Positions 36,479-48,559 of a DNA stretch of 64,000 nucleotides are shown one piece after another. The stretch covers positions 62,001 to 126,000 of the forward strand of contig ARYC01000231.1 in the NCBI GenBank assembly GCA_000711775.1, given 5' to 3'. Source of the stretch: Oxytricha trifallax. Its lineage: Eukaryota; Ciliophora; Spirotrichea; Sporadotrichida; Oxytrichidae. The notes below the pieces were generated by a model that was not told where the DNA came from, searched no databases, and saw nothing but the letters and a program-made list of their open reading frames with translations. A program made the position numbers and the translations under genes. The stretch's first letter is position 1. The number at the start of each line of letters is the position of its first letter.

Positions 36479-38464
36479 GGAATGAAATTAAAAGTTTACA
36501 TCTAGAAATTTAGCATTGGATTTGTATAAGTAGTAAGATATATAAAATATAAATCTATATGATTTTTATTGAGAATAAGAGCAAGTCTATCTTTAAAAAC
36601 TAATAAGCATTCTAAAATTTCTTTTTTGTTTATATTTGGTAAGGCTTATAAGCCCTGTTTTAATGAGCTAATTAGCTCATTTTTTAATTTTACAAATTTC
36701 TTTTTATAAAATTTCTTTGATAATCTTAGAAAAATAATTAATATTTCTAGCTTAAAAATAATACCTCATTTTATATCTCTCCCATAAATACTTTCACTAA
36801 ATTTTTTACTAGATTTCTTCAAAAAGATATAATTATAAATAGTTAATAAGAATCTATATTTTATAGGTACTTTCAGTTATAATGACTCTTTTTAAAAATA
36901 TTGGTTTAAATTTCTTTTATTATAGTTATTATAAGATTCTATAATCATAATTTTAATGTAAAACTTACATTCCTTTAATGATTTTATTGGAAATTTATCA
37001 AATTTATATATTTTATATCTATTTGTGATATCTGGATAGTTGATTAAGAAAAATGAAACATTTCAAAATTAAATAAGCAAAGTTTAACTCAACAATATTA
37101 AGTTAATATATTTGCTTATTATAAGTTCAGATTTCTATCTGTATCTAGAATATTAATTTTAAGAATTTTAAGACTTTTATAATGAGCTTATAAGCTCAAT
37201 TTATTAGGGCTTATAAGCCCAGCATAATTTTAGAAATAAAAAAAAATATAAAAACTCTAAGTTTAATTTTGTAAATTTTTAATAGAATTTTGGATTCAAA
37301 TTTTGAGGTCTACTTTTGATAGATATTGGATTCTAAATTTTATTTTTGAAAAAATTTGTAAGAAATATTAAAAAAGTTATAAAAATTGCCTTATAATAAT
37401 GAAAAAAAGAAAATTAAAATTTAGTTTCTTCACTTTAAAGTTATTTAATTTAAAAATAAAATGAATCTTATGTGAAATAATTAAATTTGATCAATTTTAA
37501 TTTGCTTTTAATTAATAATTTTAAATTTAAATTGTTATTGTTAATTACTGATAAATAAAGTAATTATATATATAACACTTAAAATTATCTAATTTATTAT
37601 ATTAAATAATTAACTAAGGTTTTTTATTAAATTTTGAATTAAATGTAAAGGAATGTATATAAAAGCCATAAAAAAGGTAAAGATTCCATCTTAAATAAAT
37701 TTGAGAAAATTTCATTTGAAAAATTATATTAAATAAAAGTTGTGTATAGCAACAATTACACTTGAATGAAGTCTTAATATAGTATTTTCGAACTCAGAAA
37801 AATAATTATGATTAAAATATATATTTTTTAGGAATTTTGAGTAATGTAAATAAATTAAAAATCTCTGAATAAATTTAGAGATTTGAGGCTTATAATGATA
37901 AGCTAAAAATAAAAGTTTTTTATATTTTTAAAGCTATCTTTATTTCAAAGTATAATTTCTCTAAAAGGCTTAATCTTTATTTGTTCTATTGAATATTAAT
38001 CTATGTAATCGAATTTAATAAGTAGTTGATTAAATTCTATAATAAAATAATTTGTCTGATTTAGTATGAGTTGTATGACTTTGTATGAGTTTTTATGAGT
38101 TTTCGAAAAAATAATTTTTGATATTTATAACAAAAATATAAGTTAATGATATCTCTATGAAATTACTAATTACTTTACTAAGATTAGAAATGAATATATA
38201 AACAGTCTAATTAAAGCAATAAGCAATCTGGATTTCTAAAAATTTTAGAATATTAAATTGCTTTATTTTTCAACAATTAGAATTCAAGATAAAATCACTT
38301 ATTTTAATAATTAAATTTGTATTTCCTTATTTGAACAAGTTTGTTAATTATTTATTATGATTATTAATTGAAAGCTGCAAATGATAAATTAACAAAATAA
38401 TTTGCTATATTTCTTATTTATAATTAGTAATTTAAATACTCTAAATTTTCGTATTTTAGCTCTA
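36479..38464. other. Very AT-rich, no gene recognised
   Basis: No coding frame. Short inverted motifs AGCCCTGTTTTAATGAGCTAATTAG and AATGAGCTTATAAGCTCA are present at 36,652 and 37,180. Confidence 0.45.
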
Positions 38465-39988
38465 TGGGGTTTTGGAGTTTAGTAACCAATTGGGTGCCAG
38501 TTTCATGATAAAAATGTCCCACCTCGTTCCCATTTATTGACTGGTCTCGATTTCGTCTGCATGAGGAGAGATTTCTCCTGGCGGATTCCTCTGGTTCTAA
38601 AATCTTTTCTCTAAGTCATCATGCTGGCAAAATTCGTATGTACGATGCGAAGTTGGTAATCCTGCTATCATAGTCTTAGCTATAACATCCTTGATATTTA
38701 GAGATTCATAAAATTCAACCCATTGCTGTTTTTACTGTATTGAAAAAGTAGACAAGTAGTTTGAGATGAGAGCAGGAATTGACACCTTACCACTTGAAAT
38801 CTGGCTAATTAGTCTTGAGGCAATTGCTTAAATCAACTTGCTGTAGTCACAATTGGAATATCTCAAAGCAAGAATGGAAAGTTACAAAAAGATTGGGTCA
38901 CTTGTCAATGGAGTAGCAGTATTTGAGAGATAACCATTACTGTAGAAAGTAGTAATCTTATCCACGACAGCAGAGAGATCATCATTGACTGATACTTCAT
39001 TCTTGTAAAGTCCAACAAGGTTAGTGTAAATGTAGAGATCAGTGATATTTTGTGGAACTGCTGAGAGAACATTGATATCGCTGGTTCTTAAGCGATACTT
39101 ACATCAACTAACCTTCCCATTAACCACACCAAGATCTTTTGAAAAACACCGGTCTTATCTGAAGTGCTGTATTCTACTTAATCAGCTGCCATATTTAGTG
39201 CCATGACCACAAGTGAGGTCAAAGTCATTGAGTCTTGAGATCATGAAGTTAGTTTTAGTTATCAAATTATATTCAATCCCCAAATCCAGAGGTGCACTAT
39301 CAAGGATCTCGAACTAACTGCCGCTTAAGCTGCTTAATGTGTCATTGTGTTACTCATTCTGAATTATTCTAGCATTGCCTCCTATCCCAAAACTTCCCTA
39401 ACTTGATGAATCTTCTTACTGTTATTATTGCGCACTCTAAGACGACTGATTCTGTGAACTCATTCCACACAGTTATTAGTGCTACAACTATTGATAGAAT
39501 TTTTATGCTGATAACGCATTACTTAGCTACTATTATTACTATTGCTGTAGCTGAGAGAAATTGCTTGTATTTTGAACATTACATAAACTACTCTTATTAT
39601 TAACTTAATGATGGACTTGCTAGTTTTGATTATTGTTATTTTGAGGTTTTGGCCTGTAAATGTAAGTTAGCTACCCACTGCTGTTGTTTGTTGCCAATTC
39701 TTATTTCATTGATTAATTAAAATTGCTAATATGTTTCTAATTAGTATTTTAGGAATTACTGCTTATGCCATTATTGTGGAATTTTTAATTGTGTTTCCAT
39801 TGTTATTATTAGTTAAAATTACTCCGACCATTTGTCATTTTATTATAACTAGCTTGTTAGTATTAGTGGCTATTATTGGGGTTGATGGGCGAATTAGTAT
39901 AGTAATACTATTACTAGGGAAAGATTCCATTAATTTAATCACTTATCATTTTTTGTTATTATATTATTTAACTAATTATCTTTCTTGA
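38465..39988 (-). CDS. Gln/Asn-rich protein, likely MDS block, with interrupted middle
   Basis: The minus strand from about 39,988 reads a long Gln/Asn-rich region (QYQQASYNKMTNGRSNF, PKPQNNNNQNQQVHHQ, then a run of seven Gln), coded largely by TAA and TAG, and continues to FEILDSAPLDLGIEYNLI: about 260 codons without TGA. After an interval with two TGAs in that frame (about 39,195 and 39,113), the same frame resumes INVLSAVPQNITDLYIYTNL and runs about 205 codons to 38,465, where GC content falls. In the interval another frame is open and includes QVEYSTSDKTG. Prion-like Gln/Asn tracts are common in ciliates; no family is assigned. It may continue elsewhere in a scrambled gene. Confidence 0.6.
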
Positions 39989-40454
39989 TTAGCTTTCATA
40001 TTTTACAAAAATTGATGTGAATTATACTCTCGGGTTTTTGTTATTCTTTTTAATTCCTTGAAAAACCTGATGCTAATTTCATAATCCTCCCAAAAGCTAT
40101 AACGAGAATATATTTTATCTATAAAATGACAACAGAATATATTATAATTATTGATATTTAGAGTTTTACAGAAATTATTACTGGGGATTCAGCTAACCAG
40201 AATGTATAATTGAAATTTTACTTCATCCTTTTGACTTTCTATTCCATCTGTCAATCCTCCCCTAGAATATTCGATTTCCTTTTGATGAGGGGTCCAGTTC
40301 ATGAACACAATTACATTATAAATCAATAAAAGATATAAAATGAATAAAATTTATAAATAATTTAACATAATCATGATACTTGCTTAATTAATTGTATTGC
40401 ACATTTTATATAAATTAATACAATTAAACAAGCATAAAAATTAATCAAATAAAA

Positions 40455-40458
<4 letters not shown>

Positions 40459-40515
<57 letters not shown>
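40459..40515. repeat. (AT)n microsatellite
   Basis: About 28 uninterrupted AT units. Confidence 0.95.
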
Positions 40516-40520
<5 letters not shown>

Positions 40521-40774
40521 CTTTTCTACTTCAAGAATATTATATAATAATTATTTTATATTTCATTTTTTGGAAGTTTTTAAATGCTTAATTTCGAATC
40601 TTAATTTATCATGTTTATTTTTTTGACTTTGCATCAGCATAAGAAATTATCTTATTTTTAATATATACTCTTTATTTTTTATCATCATAATATTTAAATT
40701 ATTATGATCCGGATAATTGGTGTTTACATTTTAAATTAGTATTTAACTTGTTACATAAAGGATTTAGATCACAA

Positions 40775-41993
40775 AGTTGAATGAATAAACTTCCAGAACT
40801 ACTTCCAAGATTTTGAATGCAGTTTCGAAGTAGAATTAATAAATACTCTATTAATTCAATCAAGTATGTTTTTGCTAACATTTCTTTACCAAAATTCACA
40901 GTAGATATAGAAATTATTTACCCAAGTTAAATAGGTTTAACCTCAAATAACTCATGGTACTATTTGTACTTACAAACAACCAAAACAACCTCTTTATCTA
41001 TCACTCTAGCCAAAGAAGATAATAACTTACAATACAACGATTCATGCTCTGAATTGTAAGATACCAACACTCACTTCGTTTTTAAAAATGAAAGAAACAT
41101 TTATAATGACTTTGACTGTGTGAACTTAAACTCTTCTCACTATAAAATTCAATTCCTAAATATCATTTATACTAAATATGAAGATAAATTTGCTCTTAAA
41201 ATGGAAAAGTTCCAACAAGAGGTTAGTAGTATTATTAAGAAAAGAATAGCTTCTTAAAAAACTATAATCGTAATAAAAACTATTCGAGTGATAAGATTCT
41301 GCTAAAAAATACTTTAATTTTGAAGAGACAATAATTCCATCCCTGTTTTTGAAAAACAACTAGTGGCTGTATTAACAAACAAAAACTTTATTACTGACAT
41401 ATTTCCTTTCATTTTACTTTAGAAACCAATTCGATAATAAGAAATATTATCCATATACCCCCAAACATCAAAATACTACAAACAATAAGAAAGCTGTTCG
41501 ATAGAGTGGAAAAATCAACTTAAAAATGAATAAAATACCATAATGTTTGAATTAAGGTCAAAAATACAAAGAATGAGGTAGAAGAACAAAACAAGACCAG
41601 CCTATGTAATGAATAAAGCATTTTTACTAATACTTCACAGATATTTTAAATTTCTAATCAGACCCACCTAACATTATCTAACCGGAGGGAATGAATATAC
41701 TAAACAGATACCTTTGTCAATAAAAAGGTATCTCATAAAGTTTAAAAGAAACTAATATATAAAATGTTAAATAACTTTAAATGTGAGACGACAGGAATAA
41801 AAGCTTAGGAATTTCATATTTATCTTCAACAAAGGCTACATCTAAACACAAAACATTATAGAGATTCAACTCCATCTTCAAGGCTTCAAGATCTTATTAA
41901 CCTTAAATTTCTACACTGAGTTTGGAAATAAAAAAAAACAGAGAAATAAGACAAAATAAAATACTAAGTTAGGAGATTAGTGATTCATTTATA
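40775..41993 (+). pseudogene. Decayed LINE ORF1-like protein
   Basis: The plus strand reads NFQNYFQDFECSFEVELIN, NNSWYYLYLQTTKTTSLSI and THFVFKNERNIYNDFDCV, then after a frame change near 41,320 VFEKQLVAVLTNKNFITDIF, QRMRQKNKTRPAYVMNKAF and a basic end (GNKKKQRNKTKQNTK), closing at TGA 41,991-41,993. The last 215 codons have no TGA. Basic C-terminus and position before a LINE-like tail match the ORF at 15.9-17.3 kb in plan, though the sequences are not obviously alike. Confidence 0.5.
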
Positions 41994-42300
41994 AACAAAA
42001 ATTGAATCTAGTCTTAAATATCAAAAGAGCCATTAGCAAAAAAAATATATGAGAACCAAAAATTGAAGAAAAAATATAGAAGACGTAGAGAATAACAAAA
42101 TATGAAGAAAAAGCCTCTTAACAAATTTATTCTAAATATTACTATCTCAGAGTTCAGTTTAGGAAATTAAATAATTACTAATAAAAGTGCTTTACTCATA
42201 CATATAATCATATATATTTATATTATTGGTGATCCAGAGACTTCTATAATTAATTAAATTATTAATCTTATTATTAATATTGATAAAATATATAATATTA
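40775..42300 (+). mobile_element. Old LINE-like copy with decayed ORF1-like gene
   Basis: The plus strand carries a degraded ORF (see next entry), and about 230 bp downstream a block GATCCAGAGACTTCT followed by ATT-rich tail resembles the shared LINE 3' block (CCAGAGACCTCAATGTGATC). This suggests an older or divergent member of the same family. The match is short, so the family link is tentative. Confidence 0.45.
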
Positions 42301-42364
42301 GGAGATTTAAAAATTACAAAAATACATTGAGATTATTAGCAATAATAACTGCCTCTAATTACAA

Positions 42365-42986
42365 ATTGTACTAACTCAAATTCAAATTAAAGGGTAATGG
42401 CCCCCAGGGCAGGCAAGATAATTTTTTTCTCTCAAAATTTTAAACTATTTAAATTTCTATAAAACCTTGTAAATACTTGATATAACTAAATAAATTGGAC
42501 TCTTATATTCTTATACCACTATACTTTCAAGATGTAAACTTATTTATAAAATGAACGAATTTAAAAATAATATCAATTCTTGAAACTATAATGTATGATA
42601 TAGTAAATATAATTTTCAGATTTATTCCACCATATGCTATGTTTACTTTATGAATTATTTTTATCTTAGCCTAGATTATAAAGAATATAAAAATAATTCA
42701 TAAAGTAAACATAGCATATGGTGGAATAAATCTGAAAATTATATTTACTATATCATACATTATAGTTTCAAGAATTGATATTATTTTTAAATTCGTTCAT
42801 TTTATAAATAAGTTTACATCTTGAAAGTATAGTGGTATAAGAATATAAGAGTCCAATTTATTTAGTTATATCAAGTATTTACAAGGTTTTATAGAAATTT
42901 AAATAGTTTAAAATTTTGAGAGAAAAAAATTATCTTGCCTGCCCTGGGGGCCATTACCCTTTAATTTGAATTTGAATTAGTACCAA
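42365..42986. repeat. Giant near-perfect palindrome (300 bp arms)
   Basis: The left arm 42365-42664 is repeated in reverse complement at 42687-42986 around a 22 bp loop. The arms are almost identical over their length (for example AAAGGGTAATGGCCCCCAGG on the left and its complement on the right). No ORF. It would form a strong cruciform or a double-stranded RNA if transcribed. It fits a foldback element or a recent inverted duplication. Confidence 0.95.
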
Positions 42987-43694
42987 ATTTAATTAAATTA
43001 AAATATATACATAATATTGTACAGTTTTTGCAGATATTGCAAAAATAAAATTACCAAACAAGGGTCGGTTGTGTGCGAATCTATTAATATATATATATTA
43101 ATTTTAATAAATAATATAATAAGTGGAAAAGTCTAGAAAATATATATTTGAATGGGGAAGTCCCATATCTGAGTCCTGCGGCAGCTCCAGATTAACGGGA
43201 AAAAAAACATATCAGACCAGTGTGCTGTCTTTGCTTTCCAAGCTCGAGAATCACTTACTCTGCGCTCCATTTTCTCTGTTTTAATTTTTAACCCACACAT
43301 TAAACTTCTATATCACATTTCTATCGTTTAAATTATTCCATGTATTTGACAGCTGTCAAATGTGCCAACTTGTCAAATCGCCCTATTATACACGGGAGTT
43401 TCACAACATCCTTCAGTCAAATCTGTCAAATAACCTTTTTCTAACTTTTCAAAGACAATCCTGCAAAATGTAACTGAAGTACTTTGCAACATAACGGTAA
43501 GTCACACTAATCAAATTAGATCTTCAAGACAACCAAATTAGTGGCAGTTAGATAAATATATATATATAATAGTAGTAGTAGTGAATCACTTAGGTAAATA
43601 TAGAAATTAGAAATCTAGAAATCAAAATTCCTAGACTTATTTAATAATAATACTTAATTACATTTACTATTTTTTTAAAGTTTTAAGATGTCTA
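42987..43694. other. AT-rich with a mixed-composition patch, no gene recognised
   Basis: 43,140-43,560 is somewhat GC-richer, but no frame is convincing on either strand. Confidence 0.35.
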
Positions 43695-43865
43695 TCACAT
43701 ATTCTTGATGTTCTTCTTCTTAGTCTGAGCTGACACTGGTGAAGACTAGCCACTTAGGCGCCTCCTCAACTCCGGAGTCTAATCCTGGGGGGCTTATCCG
43801 GTGCCCTCAGAAGTAGTAGTCTTAGGTTTTTTTTATTCTGGGTTGGTTATATTGAGATCAGACAT
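43695..43865 (-). CDS. N-terminal coding island of an unknown gene
   Basis: From ATG 43865 the minus strand reads MSDLNITNPEQKKPKTTTSE, then DQTPELRRRLSGQSSPVS and AQTKKKNIKNM to TGA 43,697-43,695: 56 residues, low complexity, hydrophilic. GC content is high from about 43,700 to 44,040, including the upstream side, which could be a 5' UTR. It looks like the first MDS of a gene whose remainder is elsewhere; the TGA may lie just beyond the MDS edge. Confidence 0.45.
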
Positions 43866-44049
43866 TTCACTTATTTTATTGCCAATCTCTCCTCCTATCA
43901 GCAAACTTTGAACCTGAACTGGCCAAGACTTGTCTCTTCTGAGTTTTCAGCTGTAGAGTTGCTCCTGATTCCAGGCTTTGTCATGGGGGGGCATGTCCCT
44001 TGCCTCGACTATTCACAGCTGCACTAGACCATCTTATTTCTTTCTGTAC

Positions 44050-45445
44050 ATAATAACAATTTCCCAATAGTAAATGTAATTAAGTTATATATAAGTAATA
44101 TTCTAATTTATTTATTTTTTTTTCAAGTTCCCAGAATCAAATATATTTAAGCATTAATAGTTGGAGTCTATTTATACTTTATATTTAACCACTAGCAAAT
44201 TTAAATATTACTAAAGAGAATCTTCACCTAAGCAGCTTTCTTTCCCACTCTTTCGAAAAATATGTTTCGAGCTTTGTCTCATAACTTAATCTTAAGATTT
44301 GAACTTGTGCGGAATAATTTATATTTTATAGTGCTAACTATTGCAGTATCTTCATGAAAAAAATTAATAACTTACTTCTTTCATTCTTTGTTAATTAATA
44401 ATTGAATGAGAAATTTTCACAACCCACTAAAATTTGGCAAGAAACATTCTTTGAAATTTACCTTTTTTATTATTAAAGTTAGATTTCGATAAATTTCTCT
44501 ATTATATTATTATTTTAAAAATATATTTCTATTTAAAAGAAACTTAATTTTTATTTGAAATCTAATTCTACAATTATGATTCCAATAATTAAAATCTTTT
44601 TTAATTGTATTATTTTAATGTATTAATTATTTGCAATATATTAAAATTGTTTTATTATTTTAAAATACTGCTTTTTATTTTCTATCATTATCTACTACTC
44701 ATTTTTATTTTGATCTAATTAAATATATATATATTATAATGAGTATTCTGATGATCTTATTGTTAATATAATTTTAATTACACAAAAATATACTATCATT
44801 TTCTCGTACATTTTTAAAATATGAATATACCATATATTTCTTATACTCTTGAGAAAGAGTATTAGAAATTATTAGGCAAAATATTTGCTATAATAAATTT
44901 AATTATTTTTCAATGGGAAAACAAATATTACCTTTTAATGTATTAAAATAAAATATTATGATTCATATAAATACCAAATAATAAAGAAATTGTCTTACTC
45001 TAAGAAACCGATTTAGTTCTTATATTAAATTGGATTCTCTATAATCTTCTAATTCAATTTGATTTAATTTTCAAATAAAAAACACATTTCTTTTCAAGAT
45101 TATTCTAAAAAAATATAAATTTTGCTTAGAAATTAGGTATTATTTATTTTATTATTATTATTTTTGGATAAATTTCTAAAGCTCTCAATGATGAAATTTT
45201 AAATTTTCAATTAACGATATTGGTATAAATAATTTTATTAATGGAAAATATTTTATATAATTGTTAAAATAATTATAATAACAATTTAAGTTAATAAATA
45301 CAAATGTAATACTGCAAATATAAATATAATTTATTACTATTAAGATATATCTATTTAAAATAATTAAAATTTAAATTTTTTAAAAATAATTTCCACGGAT
45401 GTGATATATTAGAATTTTTTCAAATTCATATATTAGGATCATATT
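44050..45445. other. Very AT-rich, no gene recognised
   Basis: No coding frame or repeat family seen. Confidence 0.5.
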
Positions 45446-45868
45446 ATTATTATAGAATACATTTGAATTTGGAAATTTAATTATAAATTAATTTATTATA
45501 AATAAAAATCTTGGCAGTTAAAGTTGTCCAATTTAAACGATCTTGGACTCATTGGATAGAGAATCAAATATTAGCTGGACTATATTATTGGCGGTACTAT
45601 TTAATCGCATGCCTTGACAGAGATAACTTCACTTTAAAGTGAAGGTATAATTTATTGAATTTAGTTGTGTTTAATTAAAGTGAAGTTATCTCTGTCAAGG
45701 CATGCGATTAAATAGTACCGCCAATAATATAGTCCAGCTAATATTTGATTCTCTATCCAATGAGTCCAAGATCGTTTAAATTGGACAACTTTAACTGCCA
45801 AGATTTTTATTTATAATAAATTAATTTATAATTAAATTTCCAAATTCAAATGTATTTCTATAATATTA
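45446..45868. repeat. Large palindrome (about 190 bp arms)
   Basis: Left arm about 45446-45637 and right arm about 45675-45868 are reverse complements around a 37 bp loop; identical in the centre (AGATAACTTCACTTTAA) and with small indels at the outer ends. No ORF inside. It is similar in kind to the palindromes at 1.3 kb and 42.4 kb but unrelated in sequence. Confidence 0.93.
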
Positions 45869-46460
45869 TCACAGATAAATAGAATTGTAAATAGTAAATT
45901 ATCATCTGATTTACGATCCCTATTTCAAAAGGGAAAGCGCCTTGTATTTTCTTTCTATTTGAAAAAATGAAGAATAGATTTGTCTTACTAGAAATAGTTG
46001 AGTTCTTTTAGAGAAGCTCCAAAAATATTTTGCTAATCAGGATTGTGTTTTGGTTCCCCAATATTTGTGTCCCAGAAACTTTAATCTACTGTTATTTTTG
46101 GACTATCCTTTACACATATTCGCTTCTAAGAATTCCTAATATGTCAACAAAAAAATTGCGGTGAGGGAGCTCATCAGCGTCGTCGTAGATATTTAATTAC
46201 TTTTTCAATTCCTCATCAGCGCGGACTTCCTCTCAAATTTGCTTCAAGCTCGATTGAGGAAAGTTAAGGACGTTTATCCAAATCATCTCGTTTGACTTGA
46301 AAAGAATTTTGGTCCTTAAATGACATCTCATATGAATCTCATTGTACATAGCTTATACAGAGGCATGAACATATTACCTATGATAAGTTTAAAAAAACTT
46401 TGGTTCTTACACTTGAATTTGAAATAATTGTATCGAAATGCTTTGCTGCTAAGCTAACAT
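45846..46460 (-). CDS. Unknown protein, one internal TGA
   Basis: From ATG 46460 the minus strand reads MLAQQQSISIQLFQIQVQEP, MYNEIHMRCHLRTKILFKS and WINVLNFPQSSLKQI, then a TGA at about 46,215, and in the same frame EEVRADEELKKQLNIYDDAD, ELPHRNFFVDILGILRSEY and KVSGTQILGNQNTILISKIF to TGA 45,848-45,846. One TGA in about 200 codons, where four would be expected by chance. The TGA may be a Trp codon changed by decay. The end runs into the adjacent palindrome arm. No domain is recognised. Confidence 0.45.
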
Positions 46461-47020
46461 TCTAACTATCTGGATGAGATCTGTGTGTTGATTTGACTGT
46501 TATTTTAGTAAGCTCTAGAATTTTCCATTTTGCTATTAATTAATAACTAATAGATTTGGGAACTTAAGTTTAAGTTTCACATTTCCCTTAAAAATTGAGA
46601 TACATTGGCTAATCAGATCGTATTATTAGTTGTTGTCATCTATCTGTTACTATTGTAATTTGTTTAAACTCTCTAAGGAATTACTCTATTGTTCCTTAGA
46701 TTTAAAATCTCAAATTAAGATTGAGTGTTTGATGTATTATATTTGAAACGTAATTTTACCCAAAACCCTTTTTATTTAGGAGATCGTATCCAAATTGAGC
46801 CCTTAGTGCCGCCTTTGGGGCCCTTAATCCTTGAAATTTTGCAAAACTCTGTGTTAATGGGTTTTAAATTGAGTATTTATTTCTTGAATTTGTGTTCTTA
46901 TATTTGTAATCAATTAGATACATTATACTGTATTTAGTATTAACTTTTTAAAACAAGGTTTAACACTTAGAATAAATTTGTGACTATTATTAATTTTATA
47001 AATTAAGTTACTTCATACAA
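46461..47020. other. No confident gene
   Basis: A plus-strand frame at 46,725-46,937 has no support beyond its length. Confidence 0.35.
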
Positions 47021-48391
47021 ATGGCAGGCAGAATAAAAGGAATAGCTTCCAGCATGTGATCTTTAAGTAGTATTAATTCAGATGACGAATTTTCATCATC
47101 AGTTGTCGAATTACAATAGAGAATGGTAAGATTATTTATCAAGATTTTTTTGAATATTCAAATTCTAGAAATATATTAATGAGATTATTCATCTACATTA
47201 TATTAGTCTTGTAATTAATTTTTATGCTTAATCATTTGTTAAGATAGGTTATTTAAAGTGGGGCAAAAGTTACAATTTTTTTCTACTTTTGCCCCAATTT
47301 AGTTAAATATGCTTTTTAATGATAAACTTTAAATAATTATTATCGTTAAGTTAATATAGTTCAATAACATTAATATAATAATGAGAAAATTAAAATATTA
47401 GTCTGATTATTTAAAATATAAGTACATTTTTAATAATTCTGATAATCATTATATTAATGTTATGAATCAATAATATAAACATCTTTTCTATTTAAATTAT
47501 CAATTATTCATGATTCAAGATCAGAAATATTAGTAGAACAGAAATATCTGTAAAACTACTTCCATATTATATAAATTTTACTCCATTCATAACCACTCAT
47601 CTCTTATTTAAATAATCTTAATTTAACTATGGTATAAATATAACTATGAACTAATAAACCATAAAATTAACTAAATGATAAAGTAATATATGAGCTTATT
47701 TACATGACTATTTTATGCAATTATTATTTGATTTTAAGGATAATCATTATTCTAGAATTTTGCATGCTTCATGCATTGGGAATATATCATTTTATTATTT
47801 ATGAATAATATGTATTTCTACAATTCCCTTATTAAATAAATTTTGATAAATATAACTAATATTGTTTAATAGAAAACATTAACAATTCAAGAATAACCAA
47901 ATCTTAATATGTTAATAAAAACAGAAATAATCATGAAAATATTAAATCTTCAACATCCTATACACGCACCACTTGTGACAGAGACTTTACCAACACATAG
48001 TATACGAGGCATATCAAAACTCATGAAAGTTCGCTCATTTGAAATTAAAGGAGGGGTACTAATGCAAAGTATGTAAACTAAAGTTTAATGGTAGATACAC
48101 GACTACATTCTTGATTTTTTTGAAATAAACTGAAATTAAATTATAAATTAATCAAATATATTAAAAAATGGAAAAATATCTGATCAGAAACCTCTGTGTC
48201 ATTCAACATTAATGTAAGATACAAAAAAAATATCTAACATTTTATTATTACAGGTGTTGCACCTGGTAAGGTTTAAGGCGTCAACGAAGAAGGAGTTCAA
48301 GAAGTCACAGAGAAAGTGGCACAATAAGTCAATATTGGTGATGAAAACGATGAAGATGAGGATGACGGAGAAGATGAAACGTTTTTATAGA
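47021..48391 (+). other. Pieces of a possible split zinc-finger gene
   Basis: Three plus-strand patches may belong together. ATG 47021 reads MAGRIKGIASSM, a TGA, then SSINSDDEFSSSVVELQQRM up to a GTAAGA donor at about 47,128. At about 47,960-48,110 a finger-like segment reads TTCDRDFTNTQYTRHIKTH, followed by NAKYVNQSLMVDTRLHS. At 48,254-48,391, after a TTACAG acceptor-like site, an acidic end reads QQVNIGDENDEDEDDGEDE. The fingers lack one Cys or have stops between them. The intervening DNA is AT-rich. It could be a decayed gene or MDSs with eliminated spacers. Confidence 0.3.
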
Positions 48392-48559
48392 TTTAAATTT
48401 ACTATTGCTACTATTATTTATTAATTTTGTAATTCACTTTATTTTCTATAAAAAAAACATCATGATTACTAAAATCACCTAATATATCATTCGGAAGCTA
48501 AGGTTCACAAAGTTAAGTATCCTCCATTCGTAAATTACATAGCCTTTAATTGTTAAATT

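Noticed and set aside
38465..38480. GGGGTTTTGG near the end of the Gln-rich block as a telomere or TBE end.
   Set aside because: Only ten bases match, no TBE subterminal sequence or inverted partner is nearby.
39403..39988. Hydrophobic plus-strand frames at 39,403-39,603 and 39,731-39,988.
   Set aside because: They are the reverse complements of Gln/Asn-rich codons (TTA, TTG, ATT), which always give Leu/Ile-rich shadows.
46725..46937. 70-residue plus-strand frame.
   Set aside because: No homologue, no composition signal, and it ends at TAG, which is Gln in this code, so its limits are artificial.
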